This document shows, one piece after another, positions 31,286-39,883 of a DNA stretch of 64,000 nucleotides. The stretch comes from Polynucleobacter meluiroseus. GTDB lineage: Bacteria > Pseudomonadota > Gammaproteobacteria > Burkholderiales > Burkholderiaceae. The stretch spans positions 62,001 to 126,000 of the forward strand of contig CAMCVH010000004.1 of assembly GCA_945881875.1 (NCBI GenBank), in the 5' to 3' direction. Position 1 is the first letter of the stretch, and each line of letters opens with the position of its first letter. Both the position numbers and the translations under genes were made by a program. The notes under the pieces were generated by a model. It was given only the letters and a program-made list of their open reading frames with translations. It was not told the origin of the DNA and ran no database searches.

Positions 31286-32491
31286 ATGAACAGTTACGAT
31301 CTTATTATTGTTGGTGCCGGCATTACCGGTAAGGCAACTGCACTTCGATTAGCCCGTTTAGGCTTAAAGATTTTGCACGTAGCACCTAATTTCGATCCAG
31401 GTATCCATTGTAATGATGATTTGACCTGGGATAGTCGAATTTATGCCTTATCGTCCAGCAGTCAGCAGTTACTCTCAGATATCAAGGTCTGGGAAGCAAT
31501 GGATCACAGTCGCATTCAGATCGTCAGCGACATGCGTGTTTTTGGGGATAGCGGACAAGCAAAAGATGAAATTCATTTTTCAGCCTACAGCGCCACCATC
31601 CCTCAACTGGCTTGGATCATCGAAGCCGGTCATATCGAAAAAACTTTAGATGCGGCCTCTCAGTTCCAAGGCAATATTCAGCGTATCACTGATACAGTCA
31701 CCGATTTTGTCTCAACAAAAGAAAATGTAACGGTTCATACTCAAGCAGGTCAGAGCTTCTCATCCAAACTTCTTTTAGCAGCCGATGGCGCTAAATCTCC
31801 CATTCGAGAAAAGCTACAAATCCAAACGCCCATCAATGACTATGGTCAAACAGCAGTAGTTGCTAATTTTGAATGTGAACTTGATCACCAAGGCACTGCT
31901 TGCCAATGGTTTTTAGACAATGGTGAAATTTTGGCACTTTTGCCACTTCCCAATAAAAAATTATCAATGGTTTGGTCTGCTGGAGTCGTACACGCTGAAC
32001 AACTTTTGAAGTTAAGTCCTGAGACTCTCAGCACAACTGTTATGTCAGCCGCTTTAGGATCAGTCCAGCAACGCACTGGTTCACTAAAAATGATGCCTCC
32101 TCCAAAGAGCTACCCTTTACGAAAAATGAAAGCTGAAAGAATCATTGCGCCAGACCACCACCCTAGAATTGTATTGATCGGTGATGCGGCCCACGCCATG
32201 CATCCTTTGGCAGGTCAAGGACTTAATTTAGGTTTGCGCGATGTCGCCACCCTTGGTCAACTTTTTGAAAATAAAGAGTCATTTAGAGATATTGATGACC
32301 CTGTGGTTTTGCGACGTTATGAACGTGCTCGTCATGGCGATACTGATGCATTACTCTTTACAACAGATCAATTACAAAAATTATTTGTAAACCAAAGTGG
32401 CTTTATAAAAACTGCTAGAAATTTGGGCATGAGCTTGGTTAATCGCAGTCAATTTTTAAAACGACAACTCATTCAAAAGGCTCTTTCTTAA
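31286..32491 (+). CDS. UbiH/UbiF/VisC-family FAD-dependent ubiquinone biosynthesis hydroxylase
   Basis: Flavoprotein monooxygenase of 401 residues: N-terminal dinucleotide-binding DLIIVGAGITGKATALRLARLG, the middle LLAADGAKSPIREKL, and the second FAD motif VLIGDAAHAMHPLAGQGLNLGLRD. Enzymes of this group hydroxylate the ubiquinone ring. The start is ATG 31286; the open frame upstream runs into ychF and is rejected. Which ring position it acts on cannot be told from sequence; Coq7 (14835-15464) covers C6, leaving C1 or C5. It leads a unit with dsbC and the M61 protease. Confidence 0.88.
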   Translation: MNSYDLIIVGAGITGKATALRLARLGLKILHVAPNFDPGIHCNDDLTWDSRIYALSSSSQQLLSDIKVWEAMDHSRIQIVSDMRVFGDSGQAKDEIHFSAYSATIPQLAWIIEAGHIEKTLDAASQFQGNIQRITDTVTDFVSTKENVTVHTQAGQSFSSKLLLAADGAKSPIREKLQIQTPINDYGQTAVVANFECELDHQGTACQWFLDNGEILALLPLPNKKLSMVWSAGVVHAEQLLKLSPETLSTTVMSAALGSVQQRTGSLKMMPPPKSYPLRKMKAERIIAPDHHPRIVLIGDAAHAMHPLAGQGLNLGLRDVATLGQLFENKESFRDIDDPVVLRRYERARHGDTDALLFTTDQLQKLFVNQSGFIKTARNLGMSLVNRSQFLKRQLIQKALS

Positions 32492-32524
32492 CAGAAGAGA
32501 CTTAATTTATTAAAAAAGGTATTT

Positions 32525-33274
32525 ATGACTTCAATTCCTAAGCGCAATTTTAAAACAATTACAAATGCCTCATTTACCGCAGGTATATTTGCGAGCTTAT
32601 TAATAATTGGCAGTTCATCTTCTTTTGCTCAAAGTGCCGTAGAGCAAAAATTAAAGGTAGAACTACAAAAACAATTGGGTGAGCGCGCAAAGATTAATGG
32701 AGTTCGTAATACTCCAGTCACTGGTTTATATGAAGTATCTATCGGTAATGATGTGGTTTATGCAGATGCCAGCGCTCGCTACCTTATTCAAGGTGAATTG
32801 ATTGATCTCAAAACAGGCATCAATCTTACTGAGCAGCGTAGTCATGATTTAAATCGTATTAAATGGTCTGACTTACCATTAGATGACGCCATTAAAGTTG
32901 TGAACGGTAATGGCAAGCGTCAAATCGCTGTGTTTGCAGACCCTAACTGTAGCTTCTGTAAAAAACTAGAAAAGTCATTTCAGCAACTTGAAAACGTTAC
33001 TATTTATACCTTTTTAGTTCCCTTACTATCAGCTGACTCTGCTACTAAATCAAAACAAATTTGGTGTGCGACTGATCGCAATAAAGTATGGAATGCTTGG
33101 ATGCTAGAAAATCAAATACCTAGTGGCAAAGGGGATTGCGGAACACCTCTTGATCGCAACACATCATTAGCTAAAAAATTAGGTGTTAATGGAACTCCAG
33201 CCATGTTCTTTACCGATGGCACTCGAATTGCTGGTGCAGTACCTTTAGCGCAAATTGAGAAGAAGCTCAAATAA
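32525..33274 (+). CDS. dsbC: Thiol:disulfide interchange protein DsbC
   Basis: Periplasmic disulfide isomerase of 249 residues. A signal segment (about 18-36, ending SSFAQ) is followed by a dimerisation domain and a thioredoxin-like domain with the active site C-S-F-C in FADPNCSFCKKLE and the cis-proline loop NGTPAMFF. The dipeptide differs from the C-G-Y-C of E. coli DsbC. A ribosome site AAAAAGG precedes the ATG. It lies 33 bases after the hydroxylase gene. Confidence 0.9.
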   Translation: MTSIPKRNFKTITNASFTAGIFASLLIIGSSSSFAQSAVEQKLKVELQKQLGERAKINGVRNTPVTGLYEVSIGNDVVYADASARYLIQGELIDLKTGINLTEQRSHDLNRIKWSDLPLDDAIKVVNGNGKRQIAVFADPNCSFCKKLEKSFQQLENVTIYTFLVPLLSADSATKSKQIWCATDRNKVWNAWMLENQIPSGKGDCGTPLDRNTSLAKKLGVNGTPAMFFTDGTRIAGAVPLAQIEKKLK

Positions 33275-33275
33275 A

Positions 33276-35078
33276 ATGAGTCGAATACGTTACACCGTTG
33301 AACTTAAAGATTTTCATGGGCACCGCTTTGAAGTAAATCTTTATATACCTGCCCGCATTCTTAAAGATCAGGGTGCTCAAGTTCAACTACCAGCATGGAT
33401 ACCGGGCAGCTATATGTTGCGTGATTTTTCTAAACACTTAGAAACAATCAGTGCCAAGAATGTAACAACTAAGAAAAATATCTCATTAGAAAAAATTGAC
33501 AGTAATACTTGGTATGTGCCCCCATCCAATCAAGACATCACACTAACTTACCAAGTCTATGCCTTTGATACTTCTGTAAGAGCTGCTTACATTGATACAA
33601 ACCGAGCATTCTTCAACCCAACCAGTTTATGTCTACAAGTATTAGATTACGCCGATGAAGTTCATGAGCTTGAAATTCTGAAACCAAAAAAAGACTCATC
33701 ATTTGCTCAAGCTTGGCGAGTTGAAACAACCCTCACCACTAAAAAAGTTGATCAGTTGGGTTTTGGGGTTTATTCAGCGGATTCTTACGATATCCTCATT
33801 GATCATCCTATTGCCATAGGCGAGTTTCAAACTATTACATGGCAGTCATGTGGAACGCCGCACCGCATGGTTATTCAGGGGGCTATCAAAAAAGTAGATA
33901 CTCAACAACTAGCTAAAGATTTAAAAGCTATTTGTGATGGGCACATCAGTTTTTTCGAACCCGAATCTCATCGAGCTCCATTCAAACAATATAGTTTTAT
34001 TGTTAATACTGTAGGTGATGGTTATGGTGGTTTAGAGCACCGTGATAGCACTGTTCTCTTATGCAAAAGAGATGACTTACCTTACCCAAATCAAAACTTA
34101 AGTAAGCATGAAGCTTATGAAGATTTTTTAGGTCTGTGTAGCCACGAGTACTTTCATGCGTGGATGATTAAACGCATTAAACCCAAGTCCTTCGATCCTT
34201 ACACCTTAGATCAAAAAAATCACACCAGATTATTGTGGTTGTTTGAAGGCTTCACCAGTTATTACGACGACCTCCAACTCTTCAGAAATAAAAGAATTGA
34301 TTTATCTACTTACTTAAAGTGTTTAGAAAAAACCTGGAATATGGTTTTACGCCAACCTGGTCGACACAAGCAAAGTGTTACTGATAGCTCATTTGATGCC
34401 TGGACTAAGTACTACCAAATGGATGAGAACACCCCTAATGCGGTCGTCAGTTATTACGCTAAAGGCTCATTAATCGCTCTGGCGCTAGATATTACGATCA
34501 GACAACATACCCGAAATCAACAATCACTTGATGATGTCATTAGGCATTTATGGCAAATGTATCAGCTGACACAACAGGGTATGGCAGAAAATGATTTTGA
34601 TAATGCTATTGAATTCATCATCGGCCCTTCATTCCAAGATATTTGGAAATCATTTAAAGCTGATTATATTGATGGCACTGTAGATTTGCCACTGATGAAG
34701 TTACTAACATCAGTCAAGATCAAAGTGACTCCAAAGACTAAGAAAGCCACCGAAAATGCTGAAAGTGCTAAACAACTATTAGGCATAAGAACTTCAGTTG
34801 CTATTGGTTGGGTAAAGCTCACTCATGTTTTAGATGGCGGTCTTGCTCAAAAAGCCGGTTTATCAGCAGGTGATTATTTGGGAAGCATTCAACAGGAGCG
34901 CGTTACTCCCGCGAGACTTGATCATCTTCTAGTGCAACTGATACAAGAGCTTGAAAACAATAAAAAAGTGAGCATCCTTGCGTACCGTCATGAAAGAGAG
35001 TTTTCTGTTGCTTTATCAAGTACTGTAAAAGAAATGATTAATCTCCAACCTCAGCAATTTACTTTAGCTACCAGTTAA
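33276..35078 (+). CDS. M61 family peptidase with C-terminal PDZ domain
   Basis: Metallo-aminopeptidase related to glycyl aminopeptidase, 600 residues. Zinc motif HEYFH in SHEYFHAWMIKRIKP and the downstream glutamate in LLWLFEGFTSYYDDL. The N-terminal beta domain opens with RYTVELKDFHGHRFEV and contains PAWIPGSYMLRDFSKH, conserved in M61. The C-terminus is PDZ-like (AIGWVKLTHVLDGGLAQKAGLSAGDYLGSI). No signal peptide, so probably cytoplasmic. ATG 33276 is one base past the dsbC stop. Confidence 0.92.
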   Translation: MSRIRYTVELKDFHGHRFEVNLYIPARILKDQGAQVQLPAWIPGSYMLRDFSKHLETISAKNVTTKKNISLEKIDSNTWYVPPSNQDITLTYQVYAFDTSVRAAYIDTNRAFFNPTSLCLQVLDYADEVHELEILKPKKDSSFAQAWRVETTLTTKKVDQLGFGVYSADSYDILIDHPIAIGEFQTITWQSCGTPHRMVIQGAIKKVDTQQLAKDLKAICDGHISFFEPESHRAPFKQYSFIVNTVGDGYGGLEHRDSTVLLCKRDDLPYPNQNLSKHEAYEDFLGLCSHEYFHAWMIKRIKPKSFDPYTLDQKNHTRLLWLFEGFTSYYDDLQLFRNKRIDLSTYLKCLEKTWNMVLRQPGRHKQSVTDSSFDAWTKYYQMDENTPNAVVSYYAKGSLIALALDITIRQHTRNQQSLDDVIRHLWQMYQLTQQGMAENDFDNAIEFIIGPSFQDIWKSFKADYIDGTVDLPLMKLLTSVKIKVTPKTKKATENAESAKQLLGIRTSVAIGWVKLTHVLDGGLAQKAGLSAGDYLGSIQQERVTPARLDHLLVQLIQELENNKKVSILAYRHEREFSVALSSTVKEMINLQPQQFTLATS

Positions 35079-35106
35079 TTGACTAATCACCTGTTTATTT
35101 TTTTAA

Positions 35107-35862
35107 GTGCCTGATTCTTTTTTTTCCTTACGCGCATTAATGCCACCTGATTGGGCAGAATTGATTGGTGTGGAGTTAGACTCTGGACAATTCTTAGATC
35201 TCGAAAAAAACATATCTGACGCTTATGCAAATTTAGGCGAATTGATTCAGCCAGCTCCTGAGAATATTTTTAAAGCTTTAAGAGAAACTCCTGTTGATCA
35301 AGTAAAAGTCGTTCTATTAGGTCAAGATCCTTACCAAACTCCAGGACTTGCTCAAGGCTTAGCCTTTTCGATACCGGCTTCAATCAAACCTGGGTCGCGC
35401 AGTTTTCCAAGCTCACTAAGAAATATCAGTAAAGCCATAGCTTTAGATGGCTACTCAGGTTTGCGACATGGTGATCTAAGTCATTGGGCAAAACAAGGGG
35501 TATTGCTCCTTAATGCCACTCTGACTGTTCAACTTGAAATTGCGGGTTCGCATGCGAATCTGGGTTGGCAAGAATTAACTGATTGCTTGCTGTTCCGGTT
35601 AGCTCTTAAAAAGCCACAACTGATTTGGCTGCTATGGGGATCTCATGCTCAAAAGAAAAAGGCGTTGATTGAGCAAGCGGCGCATTCTATAAATACCGAA
35701 ATAGCTCCAACTATCCTGACAGCATCCCATCCTTCAGGATTAAGTGTTTATCGAACAAATGAGCCGTTTTTGCTGTCGGGCGATACCGGTAGCTGCCAAC
35801 ACTTTAAAAAAGTGAATACTGCTCTAGAAAAACATGGTGAATCGGTCATTGTTTGGTCTTAA
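35107..35862 (+). CDS. ung: Uracil-DNA glycosylase
   Basis: Family 1 UDG, 251 residues, removing uracil from DNA. Water-activating motif VVLLGQDPYQTPGLAQGLAFS; GVLLLNATLTVQ; and the leucine-loop motif HPSGLSVYR. Two positions look unusual against my memory of the family (GQDPYHGPGQAHGLAFS and HPSPLSAHR), though the catalytic Asp and His are kept. The start is GTG at 35107; ATG at 35140 would shorten it by 11 residues. Confidence 0.9.
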   Translation: MPDSFFSLRALMPPDWAELIGVELDSGQFLDLEKNISDAYANLGELIQPAPENIFKALRETPVDQVKVVLLGQDPYQTPGLAQGLAFSIPASIKPGSRSFPSSLRNISKAIALDGYSGLRHGDLSHWAKQGVLLLNATLTVQLEIAGSHANLGWQELTDCLLFRLALKKPQLIWLLWGSHAQKKKALIEQAAHSINTEIAPTILTASHPSGLSVYRTNEPFLLSGDTGSCQHFKKVNTALEKHGESVIVWS

Positions 35863-35875
35863 GCTAAAGAATTAG

Positions 35876-35918
35876 ACTTAGTTGGTTGCTTAGTAAGTAA
35901 CTTAGTCAGTCACTTGCT
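35876..35918. repeat. Imperfect 12-bp tandem repeat, 3.6 copies
   Basis: Four units begin exactly 12 bases apart at 35876, 35888, 35900 and 35912: ACTTAGTTGGTT, GCTTAGTAAGTA, ACTTAGTCAGTC, ACTTGCT. The consensus is ACTTAGTnAGTn. The array fills the gap between the convergent uracil glycosylase and small membrane-protein genes and runs over the stop codon of the latter. Confidence 0.7.
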
Positions 35919-36161
35919 AGAAAAAGCTCTCAAACAAGCAATAAAGAGGATGGTTAGGAAAAGAGCACTCGACCATTCTAAAATCTGTCCGGAGGTGAAC
36001 AATCCGAGGGTTTGACCAAAGAAAGAGACGAAAAAACTAATGACAGCACCAGCTAGGCCGTAAGGCAGTAAATATCTAAGTTTTAGTCGTTTTTTAGGGT
36101 ACAGATAGGCACTAATCAAGCCTACAGAGCCCCCAAATATTAAAAATGCTAGAAAACTCAT
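35910..36161 (-). CDS. Small three-helix membrane protein, YeaQ/GlsB-like topology
   Basis: Eighty-three residues with three hydrophobic segments (about 3-20, 31-54 and 62-79) joined by a basic loop (YPKKRLKLRY). The size, glycine pattern (GGSVGLISAY, YGLAGAVISF) and topology resemble the transglycosylase-associated YeaQ/GlsB/YmgE group, but I cannot confirm it. GGAG lies 8 bases before the ATG. It is divergent from hemA across 31 bases, and its stop codon lies in the 12-bp repeat array. Confidence 0.6.
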   Translation of the reverse strand: MSFLAFLIFGGSVGLISAYLYPKKRLKLRYLLPYGLAGAVISFFVSFFGQTLGLFTSGQILEWSSALFLTILFIACLRAFSSK

Positions 36162-36180
36162 CTTAACTCCATGAAAAACT

Positions 36181-36192
36181 TATAATTTCGTT
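36181..36192 (+). promoter_or_regulatory. Candidate leaderless promoter -10 for hemA
   Basis: Perfect TATAAT at 36181-36186, six bases (TTCGTT), then the hemA ATG. The gap to the divergent gene is 31 bp and holds no plus-strand Shine-Dalgarno. A start seven bases after the -10 box falls on the A of ATG. This is the strongest single example of the pattern in the window. Confidence 0.6.
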
Positions 36193-37512
36193 ATGCAGAT
36201 TTTGACATTAGGCATTAATCACCATACCGCACCGATATCGATGCGGGAGCAGGTCGCATTTACGCCTGAGATGATTCAGCCTGCTTTGCACCATCTAAAA
36301 GATCATCTCTCTCAAATCTCATCATCTTTACTACCAGAAGCCACTATTTTATCGACATGCAATCGGACTGAGTTGTATTGTGCAGCGAATGATAATCAAT
36401 CTTCAAGTGATACAACTCTTTTTAAAAATAGTACGATTGCATGGTTAGCCAAAACACGTGGCATTGATAGTGAAGCACTCTTGCCTCACGTTTATGTTTT
36501 GCCACAATCAATGGCCGTCAGACATGCTTTTAGAGTAGCCTGCGGATTAGATTCAATGGTAGTTGGAGAAACTCAGATTCTAGGCCAGCTAAAAAATGCG
36601 GTGCGTACTGCAAATGAAGCTGGCTCTCTAGGAACTTATCTCAATCAACTTTTTCAGAAAACTTTTCAAGTTGCCAAAGAAGTTCGTGGCAGTACAGAAA
36701 TTGGTAGCCACTCGATTTCAATGGCAGCTGCTGCAGTCAGATTATCTGAAAGAATTTTTGAAAGCGTTGCAGAACAAAAAGTTCTTTTTATTGGTGCAGG
36801 CGAAATGATCAGTTTGTGCGCCACACATTTTGCGGCACGCCAACCTAAATTAGTGGCTGTTGCCAATAGAACTCTAGAACGTGGTCAAGAGCTTGCCGAT
36901 CATCTGTCTGAGCAAGGATTAGCTACAGAATCATTAAGGCTTTCTGACCTACCTGCACGCCTTCATGAATTTGACATTATTGTTTCTTGCACTGCCAGTA
37001 CCCTGCCCATCATTGGTTTAGGTATGGTTGAGAGTGCTATCAAATCACGCAAGCACCGCCCAATCGTGATGATTGATCTAGCAGTACCTCGTGATATTGA
37101 AACAGAAGTCAGTCGCTTAAATGATGTCTACCTTTATACAGTCGATGATCTTGGTGCCCTTGTTCAAACCGGAACAGATTCTAGACAAGCAGCGGTAGGA
37201 CAAGCAGAAGCAATTATTGAAACGCGTGTGTCACATTTTATGCATTGGCTAGAGGGTCGTGATAGCGTGCCATTGATTCAGGATCTCCGCCAGCGTGGTG
37301 ATGACCTAAGAATGTTTGAAGTAGATCGTGCTAAAAAGCTATTAGCTAAAGGTGAAGACCCACAGGCAGTTTTAGATGCCCTTGCGCTTGGGCTAACCAA
37401 TAAATTTTTGCATGGTTCTCTACATGCTTTGCAACATGCCCAAGGTGAAGAGCGTGAAGCCTTGATGAAAATTCTGCCCGGTTTATTCGGCGCAAACCAA
37501 TCCGATAAATAA
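36193..37512 (+). CDS. hemA: Glutamyl-tRNA reductase
   Basis: First committed step of C5-pathway haem synthesis: reduces Glu-tRNA to glutamate-1-semialdehyde. N-terminal [20 protein letters not shown], the nucleophilic Cys in [27 protein letters not shown], and the NADPH-binding [17 protein letters not shown]. Length 439. It is followed with no gap by prfA and then prmC, the common hemA-prfA-prmC arrangement. Confidence 0.97.
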   Translation: MQILTLGINHHTAPISMREQVAFTPEMIQPALHHLKDHLSQISSSLLPEATILSTCNRTELYCAANDNQSSSDTTLFKNSTIAWLAKTRGIDSEALLPHVYVLPQSMAVRHAFRVACGLDSMVVGETQILGQLKNAVRTANEAGSLGTYLNQLFQKTFQVAKEVRGSTEIGSHSISMAAAAVRLSERIFESVAEQKVLFIGAGEMISLCATHFAARQPKLVAVANRTLERGQELADHLSEQGLATESLRLSDLPARLHEFDIIVSCTASTLPIIGLGMVESAIKSRKHRPIVMIDLAVPRDIETEVSRLNDVYLYTVDDLGALVQTGTDSRQAAVGQAEAIIETRVSHFMHWLEGRDSVPLIQDLRQRGDDLRMFEVDRAKKLLAKGEDPQAVLDALALGLTNKFLHGSLHALQHAQGEEREALMKILPGLFGANQSDK

Positions 37513-38592
37513 ATGAAGCCAAGCATGAAAGCTAAGCTCGAGCAGTTAGATGCTCGACTAGCAGAACTAAACTCTTTGTTGGTCCAAGAAGAAATAACAA
37601 AAGATATGGATCAATACCGCAAACTCAATCGAGAGCATGCGGAGATTTCCCCTGTCGTCGAGCAATTCCAATTATTCCAACAGGCAGAGGCGGATGAAAG
37701 AGCTGCTTTAGGTATGCAAAACGATCCTGATATGAAGGACTTTGCAGAAGAAGAAATTAAAGATGCGCGCACTCGTATGGAAAATATGCAGGCTGATTTA
37801 CAACGCCTCTTACTACCCAAAGATCCTAACGATGATAAAAATATCTTTTTAGAGATAAGGGCTGGTACAGGCGGTGATGAAAGTGCTTTGTTTGCAGCAG
37901 ATCTTTTTAGAATGTATACCCGCTTCGCAGAACGCCAGCGCTGGCAAATAGAAATTGTCAGTGCATCAGAATCTGATCTTGGGGGATATAAAGAAGTGAT
38001 CCTTCGAGTCGTAGGGCAAGGTGCATTCTCTAAACTCAAGTTTGAATCAGGCGGGCATCGTGTACAACGAGTACCCCAAACCGAAACTCAAGGTCGCATC
38101 CATACTTCAGCATGTACCGTAGCTGTCATGCCAGAAGCTGATGCAATTAGCGATATTGAAATTAATCCTGCTGATTTAAGAATTGATACTTTTAGAGCTT
38201 CCGGTGCTGGTGGTCAACATATTAATAAAACAGATTCTGCTGTACGTATCACTCACTTACCCACTGGAACAGTGGTTGAGTGTCAGGATGATCGAAGCCA
38301 ACACCGCAATCGCGAACAAGCTATGAAAGTCTTAGTCTCGCGCATCATGGATGCAAAGAGGCGCGCTGCACATGACAAAGAAGCTGAAACTCGCAAAAGC
38401 TTAGTAGGATCTGGTGACAGAAGCGATCGCATCAGAACCTACAATTTCCCTCAAGGTCGCATCTCTGATCACCGTATTAATTTAACTTTATACAAAATTG
38501 ATGCGATGATGGATGGCGATATCCAAGAACTTCTGGGTGCGCTGGCTGCAGAGCATCAGGCAGAGTTGTTGGCATCTTTGGGCGATATTTAA
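37513..38592 (+). CDS. prfA: Peptide chain release factor 1
   Basis: Terminates translation at UAA/UAG. The GGQ motif is at 233-235 ([10 protein letters not shown]), the target of the neighbouring PrmC. The codon-recognition tripeptide at 188-190 reads P-Q-T ([14 protein letters not shown]), where the E. coli protein has P-A-T; the middle residue can vary, but Q is one to check. Length 359. ATG directly follows the hemA TAA; a second start at residue 5 is possible. Confidence 0.97.
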   Translation: MKPSMKAKLEQLDARLAELNSLLVQEEITKDMDQYRKLNREHAEISPVVEQFQLFQQAEADERAALGMQNDPDMKDFAEEEIKDARTRMENMQADLQRLLLPKDPNDDKNIFLEIRAGTGGDESALFAADLFRMYTRFAERQRWQIEIVSASESDLGGYKEVILRVVGQGAFSKLKFESGGHRVQRVPQTETQGRIHTSACTVAVMPEADAISDIEINPADLRIDTFRASGAGGQHINKTDSAVRITHLPTGTVVECQDDRSQHRNREQAMKVLVSRIMDAKRRAAHDKEAETRKSLVGSGDRSDRIRTYNFPQGRISDHRINLTLYKIDAMMDGDIQELLGALAAEHQAELLASLGDI

Positions 38593-38597
38593 TTTTT

Positions 38598-39464
38598 GTG
38601 AAATCGATCAAAGAACTTTTAAACAACACATCTCTTAATAAAGTTGATGCTAGAGTTATTTTGGGTCATCTTATTGGAATACATTTAAGCTGGCCTAAGA
38701 GTGCCCTTATTAGTAAAGATACTGATACATTACCGGACCAAGTCATTAATGCTTGGCAAGAATATGAACAGCGTCGCCTTAATGGGGAGCCAGTTGCTTA
38801 TATTTTAGGTTTTAAGAGTTTTTATAACATTGATCTACAAGTAGCGCCTGGTGTTTTAATACCCCGCTCTGAAACCGAACTACTTGTTGAAATTGCGATT
38901 GCTCATATTCAGAAAATTTCAAACAATCAGAACAGTCAGAGCAACCATAACAAAAGTACCAAGATTCTGGATCTTGGTACGGGTAGCGGTGCCATTGCTT
39001 TAGCTTTGGCTCACAATATTCCTAACACTCATATCACTGCTGTTGAAGTGAGCCTGGATGCTCTGAAAATAGCCCAAACCAATGCCCAATCATTAGGGCT
39101 TAGTGATCGCTCAGAATTTCTCCATGGTAATTGGTTTGAGCCCCTTCAAGAATCTGCACAATTTGATGTGATTGTGAGTAACCCACCTTATATAAAAGCG
39201 GGGGATCCTCACCTTCAAGAGGGAGACCTGCGCTTTGAGCCTACTATCGCTCTAACTGATCATGAAGATGGACTTAGCCTCTATAAGATCATTTTTAATC
39301 AAGCTAAGGCTCATTTAGCACCCAATGGTTTATTGCTTGTAGAGCATGGTTACGACCAATCTGAGACACTTAAACACCTTTTGGCGTTAGAGGGCTATCA
39401 AGATATACAAGTCCACTTTGACCTAGCGGGTATTTCTAGAGCACTCAGTGCTAAGCTTGGTTAA
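38598..39464 (+). CDS. prmC: Release factor glutamine methyltransferase
   Basis: N5-methylates the glutamine of the GGQ motif in RF1/RF2. SAM-binding ILDLGTGSGAIALALA and the catalytic NPPY (VSNPPYIKAGDPHL) are seen, with RRLNGEPVAYILGFKSFY and GVLIPRSETELLVE upstream. Length 288. The start is GTG at 38598, five bases after prfA, without a clear ribosome site. Confidence 0.95.
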   Translation: MKSIKELLNNTSLNKVDARVILGHLIGIHLSWPKSALISKDTDTLPDQVINAWQEYEQRRLNGEPVAYILGFKSFYNIDLQVAPGVLIPRSETELLVEIAIAHIQKISNNQNSQSNHNKSTKILDLGTGSGAIALALAHNIPNTHITAVEVSLDALKIAQTNAQSLGLSDRSEFLHGNWFEPLQESAQFDVIVSNPPYIKAGDPHLQEGDLRFEPTIALTDHEDGLSLYKIIFNQAKAHLAPNGLLLVEHGYDQSETLKHLLALEGYQDIQVHFDLAGISRALSAKLG

Positions 39465-39492
39465 AATAAGCACTTATTCAAAAGGAAGCATC

Positions 39493-39801
39493 ATGGACGT
39501 TCAAACACAAATTAAAGAAATCGTTGAAGGCCACCCAGTGGTTTTATTCATGAAAGGTAATGCGAAATTTCCACAATGCGGCTTTTCTGGAAAAGCGATT
39601 CAAATTTTGCAAGCTTGTGGTGTCTCAGAGCCCCACACTGTCAATGTATTAGAAGATGAAGGTATCCGCCACGGCATTAAAGAGTTTTCAAATTGGCCGA
39701 CTATTCCTCAGCTTTACATTAAGGGTGAATTTATTGGTGGCTCAGACATCATGACTGAGATGTACCAAAGTGGCGAGTTACAACAAGTCATTAAAGCTTG
39801 A
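39493..39801 (+). CDS. grxD: Monothiol glutaredoxin (Grx4 / GrxD family)
   Basis: Binds and passes on [2Fe-2S] clusters together with glutathione. Monothiol CGFS motif in FPQCGFSGKAIQIL, and the glutathione-site WPTIPQLYIKGEFIGGSDI. Length 102. The ATG at 39493 has AAAGGAAG 5 bases upstream; the longer frame from 39448 is rejected. It is the last gene of hemA-prfA-prmC-grxD. Confidence 0.96.
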   Translation: MDVQTQIKEIVEGHPVVLFMKGNAKFPQCGFSGKAIQILQACGVSEPHTVNVLEDEGIRHGIKEFSNWPTIPQLYIKGEFIGGSDIMTEMYQSGELQQVIKA

Positions 39802-39839
39802 TTCCAAGAAGTCAATTATCAAGATAATAGAAATAATCG

Positions 39840-39871
39840 ATGCTAGCTCATCTAAAGAGCTAGCATTGGTT
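39840..39871 (+). terminator. Probable terminator after grxD
   Basis: Perfect 10-bp inverted repeat, ATGCTAGCTC (39840-39849) and GAGCTAGCAT (39857-39866), with a 7-base loop, followed by TGGTTT. The U tract is short, so termination may be incomplete. It lies between grxD and rmuC. Confidence 0.55.
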
Positions 39872-39883
39872 TAGCATATAGGC
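39872..39883 (+). promoter_or_regulatory. Candidate leaderless promoter -10 for rmuC
   Basis: TAGCAT (39872-39877), six bases (ATAGGC), then the rmuC ATG. It lies directly after the grxD terminator hairpin, so rmuC needs its own promoter, and there is no room for a separate leader. Confidence 0.4.
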
